DNA of 64,000 nucleotides from Granulicella tundricola MP5ACTX9 (lineage in GTDB: Bacteria > Acidobacteriota > Terriglobia > Terriglobales > Acidobacteriaceae): assembly GCF_000178975.2 (NCBI RefSeq), contig NC_015064.1, positions 3,224,001-3,288,000 of the forward strand, read 5' to 3'. Shown piece after piece: positions 17,607 through 24,658 of this stretch (position 1 is the first letter of the stretch; every line of letters starts with the position of its first letter). The position numbers and the translations under genes were made by a program. Under the pieces are notes generated by a model. That model saw nothing but the letters and a program-made list of their open reading frames with translations. It was not told the DNA's origin and did no database searches.

Positions 17607-19221
17607 CGGCGGGCTCCTTGGGCTTGGGCTGGATGCCGCAGAACCAAGTGAGGCCGTCTGCGTCCACGTTGCGGTACCGGAAGGCTTGCGTCAGGTGGCT
17701 GATAACATCCGTGGCGAGGATGGATTTTTCGTCGAGGTGGCGTGCCACCAGGTCGGCGGCGAGGCCATGGAGGTAGACGGCGGCTTCCACCGCCTCCGCC
17801 ACGTTGTCCGGGTACTGGCCGAGCAGGGCGGCTACGATGCCGGTGAGGATGTCTCCACTACCGCCCTTGGCGAGGCCGGGGTTGCCGGTCGTATTGACGG
17901 CTATCGAGCCATCGGGGTGGGCGATGAGGGTTCGCCAGCCCTTGAGGACGAGGGTCAGGTGGTGCTCGGTGGCGAACTTGCGGGCCAGGTTGATGCGGTC
18001 GGCTTCTACTTCTTTGACTGTTTTGCCGAGGAGGCGGGCCATCTCCCCGGGGTGGGGGGTGAGGACCATGGTGCGGTTGGCTCCGTCGAGGAGGTGGACG
18101 TGATCGGCGTCGAAGGCGTTGAGGGCATCGGCGTCTATGACGATGGGCAGCTTGGTCTGCGCGACTACGCCGCGAGCAAACTCCGATGCTTCGCCCTGGG
18201 TGGAGAGGCCGGGGCCTATGGCGATGACCTTGATGCCCTTGGTGAGGGTTTCAAGGTTGGTGAGGTTGGCCGCGGTGGCGGTGCCTTCTGCGTCGTGGAG
18301 CAGGGGGCGGACCATCAGTTCCGGGGTGACGCTGCCGACGAGGTTGACGATCTCGCGGGGGACTGCGGCGGTGACCAGGCCGGCTCCGGCTCTGAGGGCG
18401 GCGAGGGAGGCCATGCTGGGTGCGCCGGCGGTGCCGAAGCTTCCGCCGATGATGAGGATGTGGCCGAACTTGCCCTTGTTGGAGTTGATGTCGCGGGGGC
18501 GCTCGGTTACGGATTTTGCGGTGCCGGCCCAGTTGAGGTTCTGGCTGGACTGGATGGTGTCTTCCGGCGAGCCGATGTCCGCGACGACCACCGGGCCGAA
18601 GGTGGCGGCGGTGAGGTGGCCGAAGATGTGGGCGTGCTTGGGGGCGGTGAAGGTGACGACCGCGTCTGCGCGGAAGGCTCCCTCTGCCGTCTGTTGCTGC
18701 GAGTCTGCGTCCCAGCCGCTGGGGAGGTCTACGGCGACGACCGGGATGGCCGACTTTGCCAGCGCGTCGCGGAGGATGGCGGCGGGGCCGCGGAGGGGCG
18801 GCTTGAAGCCGGTGCCTACGACGGCATCGAGGATGAGGTCGGCCTCGGAGAGGAGCTCGATGATGGCTTCGAGATGCTCGTCGGTCTCGTCGACGAACTC
18901 TTCTACGATCTCGTCCGAGGTGGCCTCTTTGAGGAGGGCGAGGGCCTCGGCCGCGTCGCCCTTCACGTCGTCCTGGCGGCCGGCGAGGAGGACTCTTACG
19001 CCTACTCCCTCACCGGCGAGGAGGCGGGCGGCTACGAAGCCGTCTCCACCGTTGTTGCCTTTGCCGCAGAGGACCATGACGTGGGCGGCCTGGGGGTACT
19101 GGCGGAGACAGAAGGCAGCGACGGCTTCACCGGCGGCCTCCATGAGGTCTGCGATGGGAATTCCGGCGGCGACGGAGGAGTCGTCTGCCTGCTTCATTTC
19201 TGCTGCGGTGAGGATCTTCAT
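17599..19221 (-). CDS. nnr: Bifunctional NAD(P)HX epimerase / ADP-dependent NAD(P)HX dehydratase
   Basis: This 540-residue fusion repairs hydrated NADH and NADPH. The N-terminal YjeF_N epimerase domain contains MVLCGKGNNGGDGFVAARLL and VDLPSGWDAD. The C-terminal ribokinase-like dehydratase has VVIDADALNAF, LTPHPGEMARLLG and GNPGLAKGGSGDILTGIVAALL. I start at MKILTAAEMKQAD, the standard N terminus, 14 codons inside the open frame. It is followed by overlapping tsaE. Confidence 0.95.
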   Translation of the reverse strand: MKILTAAEMKQADDSSVAAGIPIADLMEAAGEAVAAFCLRQYPQAAHVMVLCGKGNNGGDGFVAARLLAGEGVGVRVLLAGRQDDVKGDAAEALALLKEATSDEIVEEFVDETDEHLEAIIELLSEADLILDAVVGTGFKPPLRGPAAILRDALAKSAIPVVAVDLPSGWDADSQQQTAEGAFRADAVVTFTAPKHAHIFGHLTAATFGPVVVADIGSPEDTIQSSQNLNWAGTAKSVTERPRDINSNKGKFGHILIIGGSFGTAGAPSMASLAALRAGAGLVTAAVPREIVNLVGSVTPELMVRPLLHDAEGTATAANLTNLETLTKGIKVIAIGPGLSTQGEASEFARGVVAQTKLPIVIDADALNAFDADHVHLLDGANRTMVLTPHPGEMARLLGKTVKEVEADRINLARKFATEHHLTLVLKGWRTLIAHPDGSIAVNTTGNPGLAKGGSGDILTGIVAALLGQYPDNVAEAVEAAVYLHGLAADLVARHLDEKSILATDVISHLTQAFRYRNVDADGLTWFCGIQPKPKEPADA

Positions 19222-19417
19222 AGGTATTGGATGCAGCTGCGGGAATTCCCTCCCCCACCCCACCCGATTCGGTCCAAAGTCTTCATTCGATTGAGGTTAG
19301 GTTTGGACATGGGCTCGAGGTGATCGGAAAAGTCCCATATTTCGCGGAAGATGTCCGCAAAGTATTCAAAATATTGGGGTTAGTGGGTTTTGGGGTTGAG
19401 GAGTGTTCCGGATGTTT

Positions 19418-19573
19418 CTTCTAGTTCTATTTTACCAAGGTGGCGGGGGTGAATACGCCATTTATTTTTTGAGGGTATGTTGTTGATCTGGTTAGGGTTA
19501 GGCGGATTTTTTGGGCGCAGGGGGCTTGACACGTGAGTTTGCTGGTGCTTTTTAGAAAAGTAGTTGTAAGTGG
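19418..19573 (-). repeat. 156-bp dispersed non-coding element, copy B
   Basis: Read on the minus strand this is the partner of 9665-9820. It has the same total length, the same CCACTTACAA left end, the shared GTGTCAAGCCCCC and AAAAAATAAATGGCGTATT blocks, and the same right end with one changed base. The middle of about 49 bp is unrelated in sequence but equal in length. Confidence 0.85.
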
Positions 19574-19612
19574 TTGTTGGGATTGGGGTTGCCGGTAGTG
19601 GGAAAAGCGTTG

Positions 19613-19657
19613 ACCTGGGCCTTCGGCCCAGGCTGATATGTTTCGGGCCTTTGGCCC
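19613..19657 (-). repeat. Twin hairpins
   Basis: CCTGGGCC and GGCCCAGG pair around TTC, and 13 bases further on GGGCC and GGCCC pair around TTT. The pair lies downstream of sucA and upstream of nothing coding. It could mark a transcript end or a structural element. Confidence 0.6.
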
Positions 19658-19784
19658 TTTGAAGATGATTGGTGGGTTGGAAGAAGGCGGTCGTTTGCTT
19701 CCGCAAACGAGGCCCACCCTAATCGCATGAAGCCGCGATGAGGATGGTGCACACGAAACTCCCGTGAGGGTTCGAGGTGGTCCT

Positions 19785-19817
19785 ACCCACGTCCCAGAGG
19801 CGGGACGTGGGGCACCC
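19785..19817 (-). repeat. GGGTGCCCC hairpin repeat, copy 2 (minus orientation)
   Basis: On the minus strand GGGTGCCCC runs into the palindrome CCACGTCCCG...GGGACGTGGG. It is followed by a GGACCACCTC flank that also follows copy 4 near 49385. It lies about 45 bp beyond the sucA stop. Confidence 0.75.
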
Positions 19818-19859
19818 GGTCGTGCTTCTACCGAAGAGGGGAGGGGTGGGTGGAGTTTG

Positions 19860-22382
19860 CTAGACGCCGAAGGCCATGTCTATCAGGGCGCGCTCTTCGA
19901 GGTCGTGGGCTTTGGCGCTGCCGGTGGCGGGGCTGGCTCCGGCGGAGCGGGTTACGTTGACGATGGCGCGGTCGCGGGACATGCGGCGGAGGTGGGGCAT
20001 GACGTAGGAACGGGCTCCCATGTTGGCGGGCTCCTCCTGGACGTAGACGACTTCGGCGTTGCGATGCTGGTCCAGGGCGGCCTGGACTTCGGCCTCAGGC
20101 CAGGGGTAGAGCTGCTCCAGGAATACGATGGCTACGTTGGCGTCGTGTCCTGCTTTTTGGCGCTTCTCACGCTCTACACGGAGGTTGTGGCCGATCTTGC
20201 CGGAGCAGAGGAGGATGCGGCGGGGGTTCTGGACCCCATTGTCCGGAAGGACGTTCTGGAAGGTTCCGCCGAAGTCCGCGACCGTGGAGGATGCGTCCGG
20301 GTGGCGGAGCATGGACTTGGGCGTGAAGACGATCAACGGCTTGCGCCATGAGCGCAGGGCCTGGCGGCGAAGCAGGTGGAAGTGCTGCGCGGCGGTGCTG
20401 GGCTGGGCGATGACCATGTTGTCCTGGGCGCAGAGCTGGAGGTAACGCTCGATACGGGCGCTGGAGTGCTCCGGGCCCTGACCTTCATAGCCGTGGGGGA
20501 GGAGCATGACGAGGCCAGAGAGGAGATGCCATTTGGCTTCGCCGGCGGAGATGAACTGGTCGACGATGATCTGGGCGCCGTTGGCGAAGTCGCCGAACTG
20601 GGCCTCCCAGAGGACGAGAGCTTCGGGGTAGTCGCGGGAGTAGCCGTACTCGTATCCGAGGACCGCGGCTTCTGAGAGGAGGGTGTTATAGACCTCAAAG
20701 CGAGCCTGGTTGGGGGTGATGTGCTCCAGCGGGATGTACTTGGTTTCCGTCTCTGTGTCCGTGAGGGCGGAGTGGCGCTGGTTGAAGGTGCCGCGCTGGG
20801 AGTCCTGGCCGGTGAGTCTTACGGGCGTACCTGCGGAGACGAGGGATGCGAAGGCGAGGAGCTCCGCCATGCCGTAGTCAAACTGGCGCTTATCCTCTGC
20901 CATCTCAAGGCGCTGCTCATAGAGCTTTTTGACCTTGGGATGGATGTGGAAGGTCTCCGGGTAGGCGCAGAGAGCCTTGGTGAGCGAGGTCACCTGGGCT
21001 GCGTCGATCCCGGTCTTGAGAGCGGCGTCCGCTTCCGAGAGGCTGCCGCCCTTGTAGTTGTCCCAGTAGTGGGGGAGGACGGCGAGATCGGTCTTGCTTT
21101 CAGCCTTGGTGGCTAGCTTCTGCTCTTCCAGGAAGTGCTGCTGGATCTTTGCGGCTTCTTCCGTGGGATCGACTCCAATGCGCTTGGCGTAGGTCTTGTA
21201 GAGCTCCGGCAGATCCTTGATGAGGGCGTAGCGCTTGGGCGAGGTGACGGTGGGGTCATCGACTTCAGAGTGGCCGTGGCGGCGGTAGCCGATGAGATCG
21301 ACGACGACGTCCGACTTGAATTTGTGGCGGTACTCGGCTGCGATGGCGGCTACGCGCAGGACGGCGTCAGGATCTTCCGCGTTGACGTGGAAGATGGGGA
21401 TGGGCAGGCGCTTGGCGATGTCCGTGGCGAAGCGGGAGGAGTTGGATTCCTCCGGGACGGCGGTGAAGCCGAGGAGGTTATTGACGATGACGTGGATGGT
21501 GCCACCGACGTTGTAACCGTGGAGGACGGCCATGTTGAGGGACTCGGCAAGGATGCCCTGACCGGCGAAGGCTGCGTCGCCGTGGATGATGAGGGGGAGA
21601 ATCTGCTCTTTGGCGTTGGCTGCGCCTTCCGCGAGGAGACGGGCCTGACGGGCGCGGGCGCGGCCGAGGGCTACGGGATCGACGGCCTCAAGGTGGCTGG
21701 GGTTTGAGACGAGGTGGAGGGCTACCTTTTTGCCGTTGGGCGAGATGAACTCTCCGGTGGCTCCCTGGTGGTACTTGACGTCTCCGCCGCCCATGGTGGA
21801 GCGGGGATCGACGTCTTCAAAGCGCGCGAAGATATCGGTGGCGTTGCGTCCGACGATGTTGGTCATGACGTTGAGGCGGCCGCGATGGCTCATGCCGAAG
21901 ACGCTGCGGGTTACGCCGTGGTTGGCGGAGATTTCGAACGTGTGATTAAGGAAGGGGATGAGGACGGTGAGGCCTTCGAGCGAGAAGCGCTTGGTGCCGA
22001 GGTATCGGGACTGGATGACCTGCTCAAACAAGTCTGCCTTGATGAGGTCTGTGAGCATGCCCTTCTGGTCTACGGGCGGAGCTTCGCGCTCTAACTGGTC
22101 CTGAATCCACTGGCGCTTTTCCGGGCTGGGGATGTGCATGAACTCGGCTGCGATGGTGCCGCAATAGAACTTGCGGGCCTCTGCGGCGGCCTGGACGGAG
22201 TCTGGGTCTTCCGGGACGGGGACCGGGAAGGGCTCGCCGGGGAGGTACTGGCCGAGGGGGTCGAGGGAGGTCTGGAGATAACCCCAGCGGCGGAAGATGT
22301 CGAAGGTGTACTCGCGGCGCTCTGGGTTTGCAGTGGTGTTGGGTTGGGTCGGTTCGGGGGCTTTTTTCAGCTTGGTGGCCAT
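19860..22382 (-). CDS. sucA: 2-oxoglutarate dehydrogenase E1 component
   Basis: This 840-residue thiamine-diphosphate decarboxylase belongs to the TCA-cycle 2-oxoglutarate dehydrogenase complex. Motifs include GMSHRGRLNVM, GDVKYHQGA, the ThDP/Mg motif GDAAFAGQGILAES and GYRRHGHSEVDDPTVTSP. The C-terminal half has GLVMLLPHGYEGQGPEHSSAR and the VLLCSGKIGHNL segment. I start at MATKLKKAPEP, after GAGGATTCA; the open frame is 86 codons longer and without family similarity. There is no E2 or E3 gene alongside. It lacks the E2-like N-terminal extension of mycobacterial Kgd. Confidence 0.95.
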   Translation of the reverse strand: MATKLKKAPEPTQPNTTANPERREYTFDIFRRWGYLQTSLDPLGQYLPGEPFPVPVPEDPDSVQAAAEARKFYCGTIAAEFMHIPSPEKRQWIQDQLEREAPPVDQKGMLTDLIKADLFEQVIQSRYLGTKRFSLEGLTVLIPFLNHTFEISANHGVTRSVFGMSHRGRLNVMTNIVGRNATDIFARFEDVDPRSTMGGGDVKYHQGATGEFISPNGKKVALHLVSNPSHLEAVDPVALGRARARQARLLAEGAANAKEQILPLIIHGDAAFAGQGILAESLNMAVLHGYNVGGTIHVIVNNLLGFTAVPEESNSSRFATDIAKRLPIPIFHVNAEDPDAVLRVAAIAAEYRHKFKSDVVVDLIGYRRHGHSEVDDPTVTSPKRYALIKDLPELYKTYAKRIGVDPTEEAAKIQQHFLEEQKLATKAESKTDLAVLPHYWDNYKGGSLSEADAALKTGIDAAQVTSLTKALCAYPETFHIHPKVKKLYEQRLEMAEDKRQFDYGMAELLAFASLVSAGTPVRLTGQDSQRGTFNQRHSALTDTETETKYIPLEHITPNQARFEVYNTLLSEAAVLGYEYGYSRDYPEALVLWEAQFGDFANGAQIIVDQFISAGEAKWHLLSGLVMLLPHGYEGQGPEHSSARIERYLQLCAQDNMVIAQPSTAAQHFHLLRRQALRSWRKPLIVFTPKSMLRHPDASSTVADFGGTFQNVLPDNGVQNPRRILLCSGKIGHNLRVEREKRQKAGHDANVAIVFLEQLYPWPEAEVQAALDQHRNAEVVYVQEEPANMGARSYVMPHLRRMSRDRAIVNVTRSAGASPATGSAKAHDLEERALIDMAFGV

Positions 22383-22542
22383 TGAATCCTCAGTCCTGAA
22401 TGTGCGCCTGGGGCGGGCGCTCGATGCCGGATGGTGCGGGGCGAAGGTGAAGTTCGCGTCACTTGGTATGCTAGACCCATTGATAGACGGTCTGCATCTT
22501 TCGTGAACGATAACCGCACAAGCGTAACAAGGGTGCATCTGC

Positions 22543-23451
22543 ATGGTTAGTATCGGCAGGCTGGGATGGGTTGGTGAGGTGGGGTTGGCGGCGGGGTTGG
22601 CCGTGGGTGTGGGGCTTGGGCAGGATGTGGGTGCGGCCAAGGCAACGCCTGATCTACCGGAGATTACAGGGCTGATGCATGCGGTGGAGGTGCAGCAGAG
22701 GGCGGCGGAGCTGCGGGAGAAGGACTATCTGTATCGGCAGAGTGTACGGATGGACGACCTGGACGGGCATGGCGGGGTGAAGAAGACGCAGGCGGAGGTT
22801 GCGGATATCTTCTGGCTGGAGGGGGTTCGGGTGCGGCGGGTGGTGAGCAAGGATGGGAAGGAGCTGACGGGGGACCAGGCGAAGAAGGAGAGTGAACGGA
22901 TCGATAAGGAGGTGGCGAAGGCGAAGGAGCGGCGGGCTAAGGGGGATGCAAGTGGGAAAGAGACCGACTCGCATGGGAATGAGGAGGTGACGGTGTCACG
23001 GATGCTGGAGCTGGGGAGCTTTGGCAATGAACGGCGGGAGAGCGTGAACGGGCGGGATACGATCATGGTGGACTTTGTGGGGAACCCGAAGGCGAAGACG
23101 CGGAACGTGGGGGAGAACGCGATTCACGAGATGGTGGGGACGATCTGGGTGGATGAGGCGGATCGCGCGATCGTGAGGATTGACGGGCATTTTGTGAATA
23201 ACTTCAAGGTGGGTGGAGGGCTGCTTTTCAACGTCAAGAAGGACACGAAGTTTTCCGTGACGAACGTGAAGGTGAACGACGAGGTCTGGCTGCCGAAGAG
23301 GATTACCGGAGATGGCGAGGCTCGGGCGATGCTGCTGTTCAGTTTGAAGGGGCGGCTGGCGGTGGAGGATGATGGGTATCGGAAGTTCAAGGCGACTTCT
23401 ACGATATTGCCTGGGGTTGCGGAGGTTCCTGCGGTGCCGTCGCCGCAGTAG
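22543..23451 (+). CDS. Exported protein of unknown function (LolA-fold-like)
   Basis: This 302-residue protein has an N-terminal hydrophobic stretch (LAAGLAVGVGLGQ, about 15-28) that could be a signal peptide. A charged, coiled-coil-prone segment follows (about 100-140, many Lys/Glu). The C-terminal half has alternating strands such as MVGTIWVDEADRAIVRIDGHF, which recalls outer-membrane lipoprotein-sorting folds. I recognise no named family. AAGGG lies nine bases before the ATG. It is divergent from sucA with about 160 bp between. Codons are strongly G-ending, unlike the C-ending plus-strand genes elsewhere in the window. Confidence 0.6.
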   Translation: MVSIGRLGWVGEVGLAAGLAVGVGLGQDVGAAKATPDLPEITGLMHAVEVQQRAAELREKDYLYRQSVRMDDLDGHGGVKKTQAEVADIFWLEGVRVRRVVSKDGKELTGDQAKKESERIDKEVAKAKERRAKGDASGKETDSHGNEEVTVSRMLELGSFGNERRESVNGRDTIMVDFVGNPKAKTRNVGENAIHEMVGTIWVDEADRAIVRIDGHFVNNFKVGGGLLFNVKKDTKFSVTNVKVNDEVWLPKRITGDGEARAMLLFSLKGRLAVEDDGYRKFKATSTILPGVAEVPAVPSPQ

Positions 23452-23467
23452 CTGGGGCTAACGTGGA

Positions 23468-23493
23468 ATGGGGACAGCCTGAGCCGTCCCCAT
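23468..23493. terminator. Hairpin between convergent genes
   Basis: ATGGGGAC and GTCCCCAT pair around AGCCTGAGCC in the 100-bp gap between the convergent exported-protein gene and the cold-shock gene. A weak T-rich stretch (TCTTGTTTG) follows on the plus strand. Confidence 0.6.
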
Positions 23494-23551
23494 CCTAGAT
23501 CTTGTTTGTGCGTCTCGCTTGGGTGTTGCGGCGGGAGCGGGTGGTTATCGA

Positions 23552-23752
23552 TTAGAGAGGCTGAACGTCAGACGCCTGCCAGCCCTTCGGTCCCTTGACC
23601 ACGTTGAACTGCACAGCCTGACCCTCTTGGAGGCTCTTGAAGCCGTTCGAGTTGATCGCCGAGTAGTGTACGAATACATCCTCGCCGTTCTGACGGCTGA
23701 TGAAGCCAAACCCCTTGGCATCGTTAAACCACTTCACTGTTCCCTGTTCCAT
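23552..23752 (-). CDS. Cold-shock domain protein (CspA family)
   Basis: This 66-residue single cold-shock-domain protein begins [20 protein letters not shown]. It carries RNP1 (KGFGFI, 13-18) and RNP2 (VFVHYSAI, 27-34), so it should bind single-stranded nucleic acid as an RNA chaperone. AAAGGGAAAG precedes the ATG. About 170 bp of AT-richer DNA lies upstream, long enough for the structured leader typical of csp mRNAs, though no specific fold is proven. Confidence 0.95.
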   Translation of the reverse strand: MEQGTVKWFNDAKGFGFISRQNGEDVFVHYSAINSNGFKSLQEGQAVQFNVVKGPKGWQASDVQPL

Positions 23753-23928
23753 GTTAGTTCTTTCCCTTTTGGTGCTTTGTTGAATTTGCCGCTAAAACAA
23801 ACTGGGGTTCGACCGTACAGCTTCAGAAAAACCAATCTGTTTCAAAGGATGACCAAAGGTTAGCACGAAAATCAAGTGGATTTGTGGAAAAAGAGGGTTT
23901 TCTTTTGACTGCACAGGAAGTGGTGCAG

Positions 23929-24654
23929 CTAGATGTTTTCGGTGGGGGGGAGGTGGGCGCGGACGATCTCTTCTGAGCGTGCGAGGACCTCGTCGAGGCT
24001 CATGCTGGTGGAGTCGAGGAGAATGGCGTCGGGCGCGGGCTTGAGGGGAGACTCGGCGCGGTTGCGGTCGCGGTCGTCGCGGGCGCGCATCTCGGCAAGG
24101 ACGGCGGCCTCGGTGACGGGGGCGACTTCGTGCTGGTCGGGTGCGACTTGGCGGAAGCGGCGGGTGCCGCGGACGTTGGGGTCGGCGTCGAGGAAGATCT
24201 TGACCTCTGCGTCGGGGAAGACGGCGGTGCCGATGTCGCGGCCTTCCATGACGACTCCGCCCTGGATGCCGAGGGCTCGCTGCTGGGCGACCATCCAGAC
24301 GCGGACGCGCGGGTGGACGGAGAGGCGGGAGGCGGCTGCGGTGACGTCGGCGTCACGGATGCGGCGGGAGACGTCGCGGCCGTCGAGGAGGACGCGGTTT
24401 CCTTCGCGGGTGGGCTCGAGGGCGATGGTGGTGTGGGGGGTGAGGGCGAGGAGCTGGACTTCGTCGTCGAGATCGAGGTCGGAGTCGATGGCTTTGTAGG
24501 CCAGGGCGCGGTACATGGCTCCGGTTTCCAGGTTGAGGAAGCCGAAACGGCGCGCGAGATGGGCGGCGAGGGTGGACTTGCCGGCGCCAGCAGGCCCGTC
24601 GATTGCGATGACGGGCTGCTGGCGGGGGGTTGGGTTGGGTGGGGGGGTAGTCAT
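23929..24654 (-). CDS. cmk: Cytidylate kinase
   Basis: This 241-residue NMP kinase phosphorylates CMP and dCMP. The P loop is AIDGPAGAGKSTLA (about 17-30), followed by LETGAMYRALAYKA, the CMP-binding region DVSRRIRDADVTAAASRLS and the VMEGRDIGTAVFPDAE motif. The lid is R-rich (RGTRRFRQ). The ATG lies four bases after the stop of the long disordered-protein gene, so the two are almost certainly translationally coupled. Confidence 0.95.
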   Translation of the reverse strand: MTTPPPNPTPRQQPVIAIDGPAGAGKSTLAAHLARRFGFLNLETGAMYRALAYKAIDSDLDLDDEVQLLALTPHTTIALEPTREGNRVLLDGRDVSRRIRDADVTAAASRLSVHPRVRVWMVAQQRALGIQGGVVMEGRDIGTAVFPDAEVKIFLDADPNVRGTRRFRQVAPDQHEVAPVTEAAVLAEMRARDDRDRNRAESPLKPAPDAILLDSTSMSLDEVLARSEEIVRAHLPPTENI

Positions 24655-24658
24655 TTAG

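Larger units (their letters stand above)
19222..19859. other. 638-bp non-coding region with dispersed repeats and hairpins
   Basis: No credible gene lies between nnr and the end of sucA. It contains a 156-bp element shared with 9.7 kb (19418-19573), two strong hairpins around 19613-19657 (CCTGGGCC-TTC-GGCCCAGG and GGGCCTTTGGCCC), and a GGGTGCCCC palindrome at 19785-19817. The plus strand is G-rich throughout. Confidence 0.75.

Noticed and set aside
17398..19323. A 641-residue plus-strand open frame rich in Gly, Val, Asp and Glu
   Set aside because: It is antisense to nnr and tsaE; the composition is that of a reversed GC-rich gene.
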